From Glandiceps talaboti (lineage: Eukaryota > Hemichordata > Enteropneusta > Spengelidae): a DNA stretch of 64,000 bases. Shown piece after piece: positions 13,503-27,000 of the stretch (the first letter of the stretch is position 1; each line of letters opens with the position of its first letter). The stretch lies in the NCBI RefSeq assembly GCF_964340395.1, contig NC_135549.1, forward strand, positions 13,252,342 through 13,316,341, in the 5' to 3' direction. The translations under genes were made by a program, and so were the position numbers. Under the pieces are notes generated by a model, which worked only from the letters and a program-made list of their open reading frames with translations, ran no database searches and was not told where the DNA came from.

Positions 13503-14123
13503 CACACACACACACACACACAATTATAAATGTGATATCATACCAATGTACATATCATCATTTAAAAGATCCGTGTACATGTTTTTGCTGTAATCTTCAG
13601 AACATGACAGTCCAGGACCTGCTGCCTACTTTCCCCCACCAATAAGTGATCAGCCACGGTACAGTATGAGTAAAAGACACACTGGAGGAAGTTTCAGTAA
13701 GTTTACATTTTATAACATAGATCTGATTAAAAAATTATTGAGTAATTCCATTGATACGACAGCAGTAAGAGACACTCTAAATCTTATGGAACTTTCAAAT
13801 TTCATGACATGAAGGCGATACAAACATCAGATGGACTTCGCATTGGCCTTGAAGATGACTGATGTTTGAATACACCATACTTAAAAAGTTGACTAAAAAT
13901 AGTAAAATGACATGCTTTACAGGTCTAAAGGTTGGTGCTACTTCATATACTTCTTCTTGATTTGTTATTTTCAGAGAGTTCAAATCCAGCCCCCAATGCC
14001 TATATCATTGGTAATGGACAGACAGCCAAAGGAGTATACAGTGGAGGCCATGCAACATTGAAAGGACGTGCCAGTCCTTACGTCCACTCAGGCCTAGCTG
14101 CTACTGTTAGACTACATCAGTGA
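7265..14123 (+). CDS. SHIPPO / sperm-tail PG-rich repeat protein (ODF3/CIMAP-like), complete, 13 exons
   Basis: Exons: 7265-7415, 8149-8211, 8635-8736, 9052-9165, 9540-9698, 10405-10611, 11116-11217, 11571-11666, 12291-12416, 12916-13020, 13146-13250, 13601-13696, 13975-14123 (TGA). They total 1575 nt, about 524 aa, in one frame. The protein is a string of Pro-Gly-Pro-x-x-Tyr (SHIPPO/STPG) repeats: LPGPSDYTP, TPGPNYRP, LGPGPAGY, TPGPNAYNIG, GPSPNAYMLP, KPGPTVYQL, SPAPGSYHRP, VPGPNHYDIA, SPGPAAYFPP, NPAPNAYIIG. Known proteins with this repeat (ODF3/CIMAP family, STPG1/2) sit on axonemal microtubules or in the outer dense fibres of sperm. An acidic N-terminal segment of about 50 aa precedes the repeats. 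The start is the first Met of exon 1; no upstream exon was recognised. Every intron is phase 1. The 3' end of a LINE lies in intron 6 and a long trinucleotide array in intron 8. The exact paralogue is not assigned. Confidence 0.9.
7774..7940 (+). repeat. 20-bp minisatellite, about 8 copies (SHIPPO intron 1)
   Basis: Unit AGTTCAACTTAGTGAATAGC, alternating with the variant CTCAGTAAAT. Confidence 0.9.
8407..8494 (+). repeat. Purine-only (GGGAGA)n tract
   Basis: Uninterrupted G/A stretch in SHIPPO intron 2, a possible triplex-forming or quadruplex-forming sequence. Confidence 0.9.
9785..9890 (+). repeat. (GTG)n(GT)n microsatellite
   Basis: Compound GTG then GT repeat in SHIPPO intron 5. Confidence 0.95.
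10303..10333 (+). repeat. (CTGT)n microsatellite
   Basis: About eight CTGT units in SHIPPO intron 5. Confidence 0.9.
10650..11085 (+). mobile_element. 5'-truncated LINE (non-LTR retrotransposon) 3' end
   Basis: The reading NKVLNGSAPSYLSDHF, HSYHNRSRF, FRICGANIWNSLP is the characteristic C-terminal tail after the reverse-transcriptase domain of CR1/L2/Jockey-like LINEs. The frame is broken after WNSLPPFF and resumes with FKKRV in another frame. The element ends in an AATCAAATC-type short tandem tail typical of such LINEs. It sits sense-oriented in SHIPPO intron 6 and is dead. Confidence 0.75.
11690..12180 (+). repeat. CAC/AGC trinucleotide array with a higher-order unit of about 100 bp
   Basis: SHIPPO intron 8. 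ACC/AGC triplets fill nearly 500 bp. Three copies of a longer unit beginning CACCGATAACACTAACAGC start near 11868, 11968 and 12077. Open frames on both strands here are artefacts of the repeat. Confidence 0.9.
13449..13522 (+). repeat. (CA)n(GACA)n(CA)n microsatellite
   Basis: Compound repeat in SHIPPO intron 11. Confidence 0.95.
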
Positions 14124-14202
14124 ACCCCATATGCAGATTGGAAATTCGACAGATATGATCTCATTTGAGAAATTTATTTTTTAAAAAGATTGAAGGGGGA
14201 AA

Positions 14203-14208
14203 AATAAA
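14203..14208 (+). other. Candidate poly(A) signal for the SHIPPO gene
   Basis: AATAAA about 80 nt after the stop at 14123. A second AATAAA at 14564 lies inside a dispersed repeat. Confidence 0.35.
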
Positions 14209-14394
14209 AATAGTGCCAATGGCATTGTGCACAACTGATATTTAGATCCAAGTTGTTATTTTACAAAGGTATTCCTTTTCGTACTACATGTATTTGTACA
14301 TTTGGCAAGTAGTTTTGAGGTGTGAACTTTTTTTTACCAAAACTCAGAAATAACATGCATATTAATTGTTTAATCAAAAGCTCTTCATCTCTAC

Positions 14395-14815
14395 CCACAG
14401 GTCTTATCATTGTCTTTAGCATAACTGTTTTAGTTCAGCTGTGCTAAAATAGTGTTTCCAAGCAATCTTAAACAGAGGTTAATCTTGATGCTATTGAGAA
14501 GTAGGTTTGAACATAATGTAGGGCCTATGGGATGAAGTAGCCCATAAAAGATTTCATGACATCAATAAAACAATAACCTTTCATCTTCAGCTGACACTGG
14601 ACACATCTATGAGCCAAGAATCACATTTTTCGACCCAAATCACACCACCTGTGGTGCGATCATTTTCATTTGAACAATTTCTCATCTGCACACCATGTGA
14701 TATCCCCACCAAATGGATCACACACACACACACACACACACACTTACTTCACCATGCCTGCCTATAGCACTACTGAATCTCTCAGTTCAGTTGTGCTTAA
14801 AAAACGACATCTGCA
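14395..14815 (-). mobile_element. Dispersed repeat of about 420 bp with internal GT microsatellite, copy A
   Basis: The reverse complement matches 31230-31670 across most of its length: start AGCACAACTGAACTGAG, internal (GT)n, then TTGTTCAAATGAAA, AATGAAAGGTTATTGTTTTA, GATTAACCTCTGTTTAA and AGCACAGCTGAA. It lies just 3' of the SHIPPO gene. Confidence 0.8.
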
Positions 14816-15337
14816 AAATATGAAAGAGTACACTTTATTTATTTTGTTAGCCTTAGATTTTGAAATTATCCTTACACTTTCTGACAAAATATATGCACTT
14901 CAGCTTGGCTCAGCACTAACACACTTTCATAAAGAATAACAAATATTGGATAAAGATATAGAGTCATGCTTCCTTAAAAAAATAATAAGTTGTGACTCTC
15001 TTCTACACTTAGTGCTAAAAAGCAACAATGAACTTGTACTTGTAAAGAATACAACAGGTCTTGATTGAAATTTATTGTAGTGAAAATTTTTTTTTTCCAC
15101 ACAGCAATTATTCATGGCATTCAAGTTTTTCCACCATAGGAATTTCATTTGCAGTTCTCATGTGCAATTATTACGGAGAGTATTTTCATAAACGGTATGT
15201 GTGTAATTATATTTTCACAGCAAAAATACCCTTTACAACGGTATTACTCTACCTTATTTCTATTCATAACCATCTTGGAGAGTAAATTACTTTCTTTCTT
15301 TTTTTTTTGGGGGGGGGGGATTCTACCATATATGGTT

Positions 15338-15570
15338 CCTGTCTCCATATTTGGAAATCATTACCATATTTGGTGAAGCATCCTGGTATATTACAATGCC
15401 AAAGATGGAAAATGATTACAATATTTGGTGAAGGCATTCAAAACATCTGAGATATACCCATGCCATATTTGGAAATCATTACCATATTTGGTGGAGTATC
15501 CTGGTATATTGCAATGTCATCTGAGATATACCCATACCATATTTGGAAATCATTACCATATTAAGTGAAG
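15338..15570 (+). repeat. Tandem repeat with the core CCATATTTGGAAATCATTAC
   Basis: Three to four diverged copies of a roughly 100-bp unit carrying ATTTGGAAATCATTACCATA and GAAGCATCCTGGTATATT. Confidence 0.8.
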
Positions 15571-17957
15571 ACATTCAAGAAGCATTCAGATATTGCCATG
15601 ACAGTTATTTGGCTATAATGCACAATGAAAGAAATGGAAAACTTTGCCAAATTAAATGAACCACACATATTATAGAGAACTACAATACACCAAAACATAA
15701 ATAATATAAATCAACACCTCTTGAGTTGTAAACCTTTCTATTTTCTTTAAATATAGCTTTTCTTTGTATAGCTTTTCCATTTGAGATGAAAGTCCCAGTG
15801 AGTATTTTGATGCATCATTCGTTTAACAGCAAATACAATATTTATTGCAGACACCCTTCTTTTCATTGAAGTTCTCCCCCTCCACACTACAATACTTTCA
15901 AGAGTTTAATGATGCCATATTTACATAATACCTCAGAATTTTGTTTCAGGGTCATTGTAACAATGAAAACAATCATTACTCAGAGAGTCAGTTCAGTCAC
16001 TTCTTTACGGTATATGACAATGTGTGTTTTGCCCTTACAAAATTATAAAGAAACTGACCATGTTACAGGAAATGTGTGATCTGGTAATGAGCCTTCGTTT
16101 ACTAAGATAGATGCAAACTAAATCTATTTTTCTTTGATGACTTTGATAAGTGGGGGGGGGGGGGGGGGAGAGATAGTGGTTCCTCTGTTGTGCTGATTCT
16201 AATCACCCTGTAATCAAGATAGTGTGAACATTGGAAGTACTAATAGACTAAACTGCAAGTTCATGGAGCTCTGTCAATAAAACTCTGCAAACCAATGTCT
16301 GATAGTAGTAGTAGCGAGAGACTGCGTAGTGTTGGGAGATCTTATCTCTGCAAATCTTTGAAGTGTGTACTTGAGTACCAAAGCTATGGTAAATTCAACA
16401 TAATATAATACTGAACAGCTCTACTCTCCAAAAATGGTGCTGAATAAATGGAATCAGACCCTTATACAACACTTATCTTACCAATACAACAACATAGCAC
16501 CTCAAATTATAAATCATTTGCTTATAAAAATTTGTTCGATGCTCTTTAAGTTTTCAAATGAGTGAGTTTACACAGAAATAGAACAAATAATTACCTTTTT
16601 TTGACCTTTTTTTTCTCCTGAATACTTATTTTGTGATATGTGAAGAGGGAGTTCACATAGCTGAGCTGTAGGATCGGGTGTAAAAATTGAAGAGTAAACA
16701 CTTTGTTTTAAGCACAGATTGCATATCATTTTATGGTAGAATTCTGTCCATGTACATATCTTAGTTTGTAAGGTACAATGTGACGGGGCACAATCACACA
16801 GAGGAGGAGGCCAGTGAGGGCAGAATGACATGATGTATCTCACAAACATAGACCTATTCTAGAAAATAGCGCCCTCTAGTGATGATAAATGATACTGATG
16901 ATAGCCAAGATTGACAGCCACTGATAGAATGCAATGATGATAGGATACAGTATGTTTCAATACACAGCAAACACATGTTTGTTCTCAACTCTGGAGATTT
17001 ATACCTCCTCTTCCATTTTGCTGTGTGCAGTGGTCATGACAAATGTCTTGAAGCATTGCCTTTCTCAACTTAGTTCAGCAATAGTAGTAAGACGTTTAGC
17101 CAACTCTAGAAGTATGGTAGAAGAAAAATTATGCACTTTGTAGGTCTATTATGTGCAATTTTAGACGAGTAATTTAATTTTACTTTTTGCTGTAAAGGCC
17201 TTCTTCTTGTCTTTATACCTAAAGCATGTAAAAAAGACAACTTCTCGTCTGATCTAATCTTGGATTGAATATTTAAAATATAGTAGTCAGCAAGTGGAAA
17301 ATGCAAATAAGGGATTTTAAAATTATCTTATGTGTATTAACTTGCGGCAAATATAAATTCTAATTCTTTAAAGATTTATCATATATGGTACAGTGGTATT
17401 TGGGAACACAACAGTTCTCTTGAGGGCAGGGTGACTTCATACCAACAAAACATGTCTACGGTGTAAAAAATCTACCATCAAACCAAAAGTCATGAAAGTA
17501 GTTTATCTGCAGCGGCATGACAGGGTGAAAGGAACATTTTCTACAAATTGGTAAACTGCTATGACCAGTTTACTTATTCATTGCCATAAATTTGAAAAAT
17601 CTTAACATTTTAAGTTTACTGAGTGTACTTACATTTTCTACATAGCCGACACCTATTATACCCTTACTGCCAAGATTTCACACCAGCAGAAAAATACTGA
17701 CTTTTTTTTTATCACAAAATGAGAATAGAAACAATTTGGTAAAACATAGCACTGGTGAGTCTTTTGGACAGAAAAGTAACTTTTCTCTCAATCAAATACA
17801 TGAGGTGAATAAGCTATACTATGCGAGAATGTTTTAAAGTGCTGTTACACATATATGTTTTTTTTTCCTATGTGTTTGTCAAACTATTAGTCGTTTCACA
17901 CAACATGCCATGTCTGTTATATTTGCCTTTTGTTTTTACTTTAAAACTGTTTTTTTT

Positions 17958-17963
17958 TTTATT
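17958..17963 (-). other. Candidate poly(A) signal for ARIH2
   Basis: AATAAA on the minus strand about 70 nt after the stop codon. Chance AATAAA is common in this AT-rich DNA. Confidence 0.35.
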
Positions 17964-18030
17964 TTGTTGACTTAGAATTGCTGGTATGTAAGTTTAAATA
18001 GTTTTATAAGAACCATTGTTGATGTCCAAT

Positions 18031-21000
18031 TTAGGCAACCAAGAAATCTTTCAGTAGGGTTAGTCTTCTCTTTTCTGCTATGTCCATCTGGTTTTCTAGG
18101 TCCTGTCAAATGGTAAAAAAAATCATAATGTTAGTTCATTACTGTTTGCTGGAGTGTAGGTACAAATACTGGATTTTTCCCACAAATACAGCCACCATTT
18201 GTCTACATTTGAAAAGTTCACAAAACTAATGGACATGGAACTGTCTAGTATGGTACATGGTATGTCACCTTTGTGCAAAGTTTGAATGAAACGGGACTGT
18301 TCATGTCAGAGATACATTTGCAAATGGAAACTAATAGATGTGGATATGTCCAGTATAGTATGTCACCTTTGTGCAAAGTTTGAATAAAACTGGTCTGTGC
18401 ATGTCATGAATGGAGCCCAAAGTAGCAGCCCCTTTGTGCTTTGCCTGTTAACGGTTAGATAAACACACACACTGTAGTATGATAAATGTACCATATGCTG
18501 GTCTATTACATAGCAAGATTATTTGACAATATGACAAACATGACTTGCCCCTCTGTCGGTGGTTTCAGCTCTCTCTACTTTCCAAGACAAGTTTTCTATC
18601 TCAGCTTCTAACTGAGCTTGTTGGTATTCAAATAGCTTCTTCCTGGGTCCCATTTCCAGGTAGTAGGCATACGGGTATGTATATTGTAATGAGTAACGAC
18701 ACTGTATGAGAAACGAACACAGATGTGATTAAAAAAATATAGAACCAGGAAGTTATACATCACTTGAAATTACAGGTTTATTTCTTCAGAAATTCATGCG
18801 AAAGACAAACACAAACAACATAATTTTGTACAATATCCCAATAAATATTTTTGACACTCGATATAGTTTGCATTATATGAAGGAACTGTAGAGAAGATTA
18901 ACTCTACTTCTGTAATATACACTTCAAAGAATGTCATTCTCCTCATATAGGGCTGAGGGTGAAGGTTTGCAGTCATTCACACACAGATTTACATGAGAAA
19001 AAGTTAGGTATTAGCCCTCCCCCCCCCCCCCCCCCCCCACCCTTCAGACTAAAAATCACAAAGTGAGTAATGGATCAATTTATGTGAGAGATTGATTACC
19101 ATTGTTATCAATCTCTAGTAATCTTGTGATATATTCCCAGAAATGCTTAACAAAGGATGAAGAGGCTGACTTTCATCTTTACCACATAGCTTTTTGATAT
19201 TGGAAACTATGATTGTTGTCACTGAAGTATGACAATTGTTTTGAAACAAATTTAAAGCGTGTCATCAAATTGTCTCTCTGATACCTTGATCAGGGGATCA
19301 ACAGGAGAAAACTTGTAGAATGTAGCCTTTTGAGTCTGGTGACTCAGAATCACAGACTGTCTTGATATTCCTTAGAAACAGACTGATGCAGTTTCACATG
19401 TAGTTTTCATGATATCAAGTTACCCTTCTGATACTTTGTCAAGGGGATCATCGAGTAAAAGCTTGTAAATTTAAGACTTACTTTGGCAAGTAATGATGCA
19501 GAGTCCAGTAAATACTGCCAGTCAATCCATGTACCACTGCTTCTCATTACTTTCTCTTCTATTCTGTGATTTATTTTCTTCAGAGTTTCCTCTTCAAGTT
19601 TTAAACTCTTAGCATGATTCTCCCACTGTCAATGACGAATGTGACAAAGTAAATAGTTAGAGACAATAACAATGATGTGACAATCTTTTGAACCTTATGA
19701 AGTAGATGATGATTATGTGTACTACACTGTATATATATCATTGTGGAAGAGTCAGACATCCATAACCATACTCAAGCCAAATTATTGTCTTTGAACAGAA
19801 AATATGGATTATATACCCTGGTCGTTTTACATCATGATGACCTGTGTCTACGTCACTGGTTCAAGTTCAATGATCGAAATATGAGTCATAATGTTCCAAA
19901 TCGCCATATTTTTTGAAGATTTGTCATAAATTACGCTTGAAGAGGTATAGTTACATTATTCCTCAATATTTTACTTCATTCAGCTGACAAAAATCATGAC
20001 AACATATATCTGTCATTTATTCTACAGTACTTGAAATTTGAGTCAAAACATTCAAAATTCATCATCATCAGACTCTTTCCTAATATTTCATAAATTATGC
20101 TTGTATGTGTATAATTATGTTATTCCCCCAACATTGTCCTTCAGCTGGAAATATTTGTGACCTAAGATTTTGTCTTTTCTCGTCTTAAACTCAAAGTGAC
20201 AATTAGTATTTTCCTTAGCTGACTGAACAAAATATGTTAATTGTTACTGACTACTACTTCTTTATAAGGTATGACACATATGTAACACATGAGGGTTTAG
20301 CATCAGTATAAATTCATGTAGTTTCTCTTACCCTTTCAAAGTAGAAGAGATATTTCTTGAGGGCTTCTCTAGCCTGTACATGCACCGATTCATTGGCAAT
20401 GTTAGGGTTCTCTTTGTAACGACTGCATTCATAGTACTCACTGCCATGGTTCTTCCAATCTGACATAGACACAAAAAAATAGAACTCTTACACCATGACA
20501 TCAGTTGAATATGTGGTTTAAGTTATTTGGGTTACTCAATCACATGAAACTGAATATCTAAATGAGGATAAATAGTTGTGTAAGTAACTGGTTTCGGAGG
20601 TTAAAAAATTTGTAACTTCATTCTATAATACAAACTTGTAATGTCATTCCCATTCCTCTGTCATTCTAAATATGACACTTGACTATGCTTATTACATGTT
20701 GATATTGATGACAGGTCAGTCATCTTTGCAACTGAAATCAGACATCATGCCACCATAATGCATAAATAATGTACACAATCACTTGTCCTTCTTGTCTACT
20801 GGATCTGACAGAATGATCCAAATTTGCAATAGGTGTTGAGTAACCAGAGATGTGAAAAGGTTAGCTTTAATATATGTAAATTGAGGTGTGAAAGTACTTG
20901 TCAGTTATGCGCATCTAACTGTCAGTAAGGCTTTAAGACAAAGACATCATCTCCATCCACACAGAAATTATCTACTACATATCCCTTCTGTAGTTCTGTG

Positions 21001-24000
21001 GCAGTGTACAATATAGTACAATTTCAAAACTAGCACAAACTTTCCTGACAATGGATAGGATTGTATAATTCCTATCACATACAAGATATATAAATAGTCA
21101 CAAAATAAATAAAGGCTACCAGTTTGAAACTTACCTCCCAAACACATCCAACAGAAGTCATGTTTGCACTTGAAACATTGCTGCAAGACAACAAGAATTG
21201 GAATTTACAGCAACACACTGATCAAGCTCACAGATTCTAATGCATAATCTGATAATATTGCACCTCGATTGCTTTGTAATATGTAACCTACAAAGTGTTT
21301 TTGTTTCAAAAAAAACAAATGTCATATGAGCTAAGATGGCATGTGAGAAATCCTGTTGTTGGCCTATAGCTACCATCACAATAATGAACAATTTCTATTG
21401 GCAAAGATCACACACACACACATATATATTGTATCCAATGCAAGTAGGTGCAACCCATGTTAGTAAATTTTAAAGAAACTATAAATACAACCCCTGCTTG
21501 AGTTTGAATGCTGTGTGGGACATGTATAGTACTATAATGGTATCCTGGTAATATCCATAAAAAAAATACTTTTTGATTTTCCAGGTTTTAGTATAAAATG
21601 TAAATAATTCTGTTGACAAAATCAACTGCCACACACAAAGCAGTAAACTTTAAGATATCAAATATACACAGTAATATGATGTTTCTTTTTTAACAGATCT
21701 GTACAACATATAGATGTAAGTCAGTTGATAAAATCAATTTCCACACATTATGCAGTAAACATATAAAGATATCAAAAGTACATAATGATATACTAGTGTT
21801 TCATACCATATGATTACAGCCACCATTCTTCTCAATACAAACACTACACTTTGGGCACTGCAAAGATAAAAAAAAACATTTCCAGTCACCAGATACAACA
21901 TACTTCAAATAACCACGTCTGTGTGCTATGCATGTCATCAGCAATGTCGCTAACAAGTGTTTTCTACATGTACCAGAACTGTTTGCAAAAATGAAGCTTT
22001 TGCTCTTGAGTCTCATTAATTCCACAGCCACAAAAGATTGAACTATTTATTTAAAAAAAGAAGAAGAGAAAGAAGACAAAACATAGTAACACTGACAATT
22101 TTTGTTCACAATTGATAGCATTCCTGTAACACTCTCTTCTGGGAGGTTTTGGTATGTGAAAAGGTTTGTGGTGGTTACTTGAAAGACCGATAAGTTCAAG
22201 GATAACGAATTTCTACTACATGTCCTTCGTACATTTTGGCTCAACTTACATCTTTGGTGTGTGCACTGATATAGTTGGCTGTCTCAGAATCATCCCTACA
22301 CTTAGTTAACCATTTCTTTATTACATCACAGTCTGTTGGGGCATGGTACTTGCCACTACATCTGAAACTAAGGATGAAAAAAATGTGTAAATATAACTGT
22401 AGCTATCATAACAATACATTTATGATTTATATGTACAAACAATTCAGTTGATTCATCACAAAAATTACATACAAAGTTCACAACAGTTTTTATATGAGAA
22501 GGTATATATAATATAGTGAAGATATTTGATATTACCTTTGACCCAAGCTACCAAGCATTATGTATTTAATGTGACCTTTGACCCAAACGTGCAGTCATTA
22601 TTCATTTGAAACATATTTGACCCATCACCAATTGATGCAACACTTTCTTTTCATTGGTTTACAAAAAATTGTTAAATAATCTCTTACCAGAATGATATAT
22701 TGCACTGACTGCATCTGCACCGTTTAGCTGCAGGATCTTCAGCTTTCATCAAAATGTCACAGTTAGGACCAATGCAAAAACGAAGCTTATAATGACTCTA
22801 AAAAATAAAAATTTATCCTTTTATTACTTTTAACTTTCAATATGACACAACAATAAACACTACTACCATTTACTGCTACATTCAACAAAAAAAAGTTAGG
22901 CTGAAAACAGGTTGTGATCAAGAATTGAGGCAACATTTCCATTGTGGACATTTGAAATTGATAAACAGCATGTCACAGTGATGTCACAATGTACAATGTG
23001 GGCTCACTACATGTAACATGTAGGTAACAAGATGCTGGAATCTACCAGTTCAAAATACTCTTTTCAGAGCCACATATGCCTTCCAGAAGGATAATCAGGC
23101 TTCTCTTCAAAGTTTAAATAATTTGTTTTAAAACAATCTCATCATGTTTATCACAACTTTACACATACATGTACTATACATTTTTTTTTTTTTTTTGGGG
23201 GGGGGGGGAGGGTCAGTTTTAAAAAAAAATTATGTTCAATATCCCTTGTTAGATTCAATATTCCAAACATATGGTTCCGGTTGTTTGTGTAGCCATCCAT
23301 ATCCATGGTTTGGATTAATTCTCATCAGAGTATTCTTTGATACTTCTAGTGGCTATGAAATTCATTAGACTACATCCTTGATGACATACTAACAGTAACA
23401 CTTACCTGTACATGGTCTTTAAATGTGAAATACTTGTATTTTCTTAAGATACCTTCATCACTCAGCAATGGTAGTACAAAATCCTCTAGTGCTACTATAT
23501 TACAGTTGTTGGCCATACACTGTATGCCTGCAATCAAGGAATTTGTATAATTACTTATCTGACAAGGGTAGTAAATTATGCTTGAGCGCAATATGTTCTA
23601 AAATTATGGTTGAATGTGCCTTGGGGACAAATTTAACTGAAACTCAATGTTCTAGAAATCTCTAACATCTTTGCGGTATGGAAGGTTGCTTCTGGTCCTT
23701 TTGAAATAACAAAAGAAAGTTGTGGGTCCGTCGCCTTGTTTTTGAAGCAAATGACACCCTTTTATTTTCCCATATAGCTAACATAGTATTAGGCAGCCAT
23801 ATTAGATTCTAAAATAGCTTAATTTCTACTTCTATTTTAAAAAGTTGTAAGGTGACCGCTGTTTTTCTTCTTCTTTTTGATTTTAACCAAGAATGGGTCG
23901 GAACTTTCTTGGACAAAGTAATAGTAGGAGTTTACACAGCTCGCAGTTCATGTTTATAAGTGACTGTACGATATGGATGTCAGTCTCTCACACTACCCTA

Positions 24001-27000
24001 CTCACTCCTAAGACACAGAGAATTGTGTACTTGACTGTATGTTTAGTGTGATTATTTGCACCAATAAGTAAGCCAAATTGACTAAAACATTTCGTTGTGT
24101 GTATAATTGCCTTTTCCCTTTGTTTATTTGTTGTGTGATGCCAACATGCTATTTCAAGTTAGTGGCATTACATACCTGTGGAAATACCATCTCGTATAAG
24201 CACACCAAAGTGCATTGTCCAACAGTCTTTACAAAAGCTGTGTCCACATGACAAAGCTTTCATTTTATCTGCACCATGTTTTTGAAGACATACAGGACAC
24301 TGGAGATTCCGTGAAATACTACTAGTCTGTGGAGAGACAAAAGTCAAGTTTAAAGACACTGGCCGCTTCCTTATGTTTAACAAATCATGTCATAGTCATA
24401 GTAATAGCTAATAACTAGGAGAATGAAATGCAATGAAAGAAGTAATGATGATAAATCAAGATTATGAGAAGTTATTTAAATCAAACTATCTCTAATGACC
24501 CCATCAGTGTGTCCTCTAATGACAGCCAAATTTTGTTGTTGTCAGTCAAAATGATAAAAACTGGGATTTCTTGTGAATCACCATGTAGTAAGAGATAGGA
24601 GAACACCAAATTTTGGTGCGTCACTAGAAATTGTGTATGTCAGTGGCATGTCAAATTGGCTTAGAGGGCACACTGGACCCCATACAAAGTTGAGCCACAT
24701 GATATAGTATGGAAAAAAATGATACATGAGTGATCGTAGGATTTAATTAACTGTCAATTCTTGTCTTACCTTTGACTTTCTTGCACAAGGTGGGGGCATA
24801 ATATGGGCTTCCACCAGGAGATTTGTCTTGTCTTCTGCATTTCTGTAAAGGAAATAAACAAAAAAAAAGTCAGAAAAATGGTAATCTTATGGGGTAATTA
24901 TAGCTTCCAACTCTTAAGATTGTAGTTGATTTGGGCTATTAACCACAAACCACAGTCTAGGATAATGTTTTAGACATTTCACTTTAATAAAGCATCGGCA
25001 AAGAAAACAAACATGCGCAAATTGCTATTATGTTTTTTAAATATTGCAGTCATCACATCAATAGTGTTATCACATGACTAGAATCAACTAGGAGGGCGGA
25101 GCCATATGTAAACATAACTACCATATTCAATGGTGTTGTTATTACAAAGTCAATCACAAAGAAATAGATTAATTTTGAGATATCATTGCATCAATATACA
25201 TTTTGCATAGAAGATATGCCCTTATAATATTGCACTAAAGTGACGATATTATACATGCAAGGGGTTGAGCCATTGTTATTTGAAATTGCAACCTAATTTA
25301 GGTTTGAATACAGAAACTGTTGCCACCATTCTAAGCAAACATTGTGGGTGATAGCCTTGAAAATCGCACACAAGATTAGAGTCAAGGGTAGGGTAATTAT
25401 TGTATAAGGGTAATATGTATTCTTCATTTTGGAGTTATGTATTGCTTTTTTTGTGAGTGGTTTTCACCTGCATAGAATACAAGTTTGGATGAAACGATAA
25501 TTTTATGCATATATACATGTATGTTATGGTTTTCTTAACATCTACATCTACTAATTGTCTCTAGCCAAATAACATGACTTGAAAACAAAGTACTCAAGGA
25601 TGAATGAGAAATTGTACGAATGCAGTAAATCTTTTCAAAATGTTATGTTCTTTAAGAGGAATCAAATCATAAAATACATGTGCATTACAATACTGTTAAT
25701 CTAATTAGCTTTAATGGCTTGAACTTTGTCACAGATGAAACTTTTTACTATTTTGTCATGCTTTTTGTAAATCTAGGCTAAATGTTTTGTATCATTTGAG
25801 CAAGTACGTGTGGTATTTACCTCTGCAAAAGATCTGAAAGCACCCAATTATGCATTTTCAAAAGCACCTTTCCACTGGTGTGAGATACCTACACAGCATG
25901 AAATAAAAAGACACTATTAAAATTGCAAACAAAGAAGAGGAAAAAGTGAACATACAAGTAGGCAGTAAAATTCACCATGTCTGTCTGAGACATGATTTAT
26001 GTACACATGGAGACTCCTGTTACATATCTTGTCATCAAGTAGTCATGGTGATGAATACAAAACCTACCAGAATAAATAGCATAATATTGCAAGAACTGAC
26101 AAAAACCTTTGGCTCATTTATAATATCTTGTGTATCCTAGCCTGTTTTCTAACCCAAATTAAATGAAATAGACAAGTAACATTATGGTTATGGATAAGAG
26201 TACAGGTTACATGTATGCTGATAAAAATGACTGTAAGAGGCTTTACATGTATCTGATACCAAATTGTTGTCACATAGAACGCTGGGCCATTAGACAGTAG
26301 TTAGAAAGGTTTTGTTGTGGTTGTAATATCTGATAGTTGGTCAATCTTGATCATACTTCATAGTTGTTGGTGGAAACAAAGTAAGCCAAACATGTTTACA
26401 TGTACATTGCACAAGAATCACATGATGACTCTGGTCGATCACTGACGATTGGTAGAATATTAACAATCACTAACTATTGGCTGAATGTTAACCATCTCTA
26501 ACTATTGGTAGGATATTAACCAATCAATAACTATTGGCAGAATATTAACCATGTCTAAACTTTTGGCAGAATATTAACCATCACTAGATATTGGCAGAGT
26601 ATTAACCATCTCTAACTTTTGGCAGAATCTCTATTGGCATCTTTTGATATAATTGAAAATTTACATTAACATTCTATGATAAGAAACTGTGATGTGCGAG
26701 CGCAAATGTGGCATATTCAGGTGGGCCACCTCACCCCCATCCTAACCATACTTGTAACACAAGTACATATACTTCTCAAACATGTAAAAATGTATATGTC
26801 AAAAAAAGGCACGCACCATCAAAGCTTTACTTGCTTTAGTGACTTCTTCATCAAGATAAGCATTGACCTCATCCATGGTCAAACATTGAAATTCAAAATA
26901 CTCGGGATCATCTCTCTTATCATCTGGTTTATCTCCATCTTCATGGTCATCATCTTCATAGTAATCATACATATCATCATCAACATCATCATCATAATCA

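Larger units (their letters stand above)
14816..18030. other. Intergenic region between convergent SHIPPO and ARIH2 genes
   Basis: Apart from a tandem repeat (15338-15570), poly(T)/poly(G) runs and the ARIH2 3' UTR at its right edge, I see no gene. Small open frames here lack splice or homology support. Confidence 0.6.
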
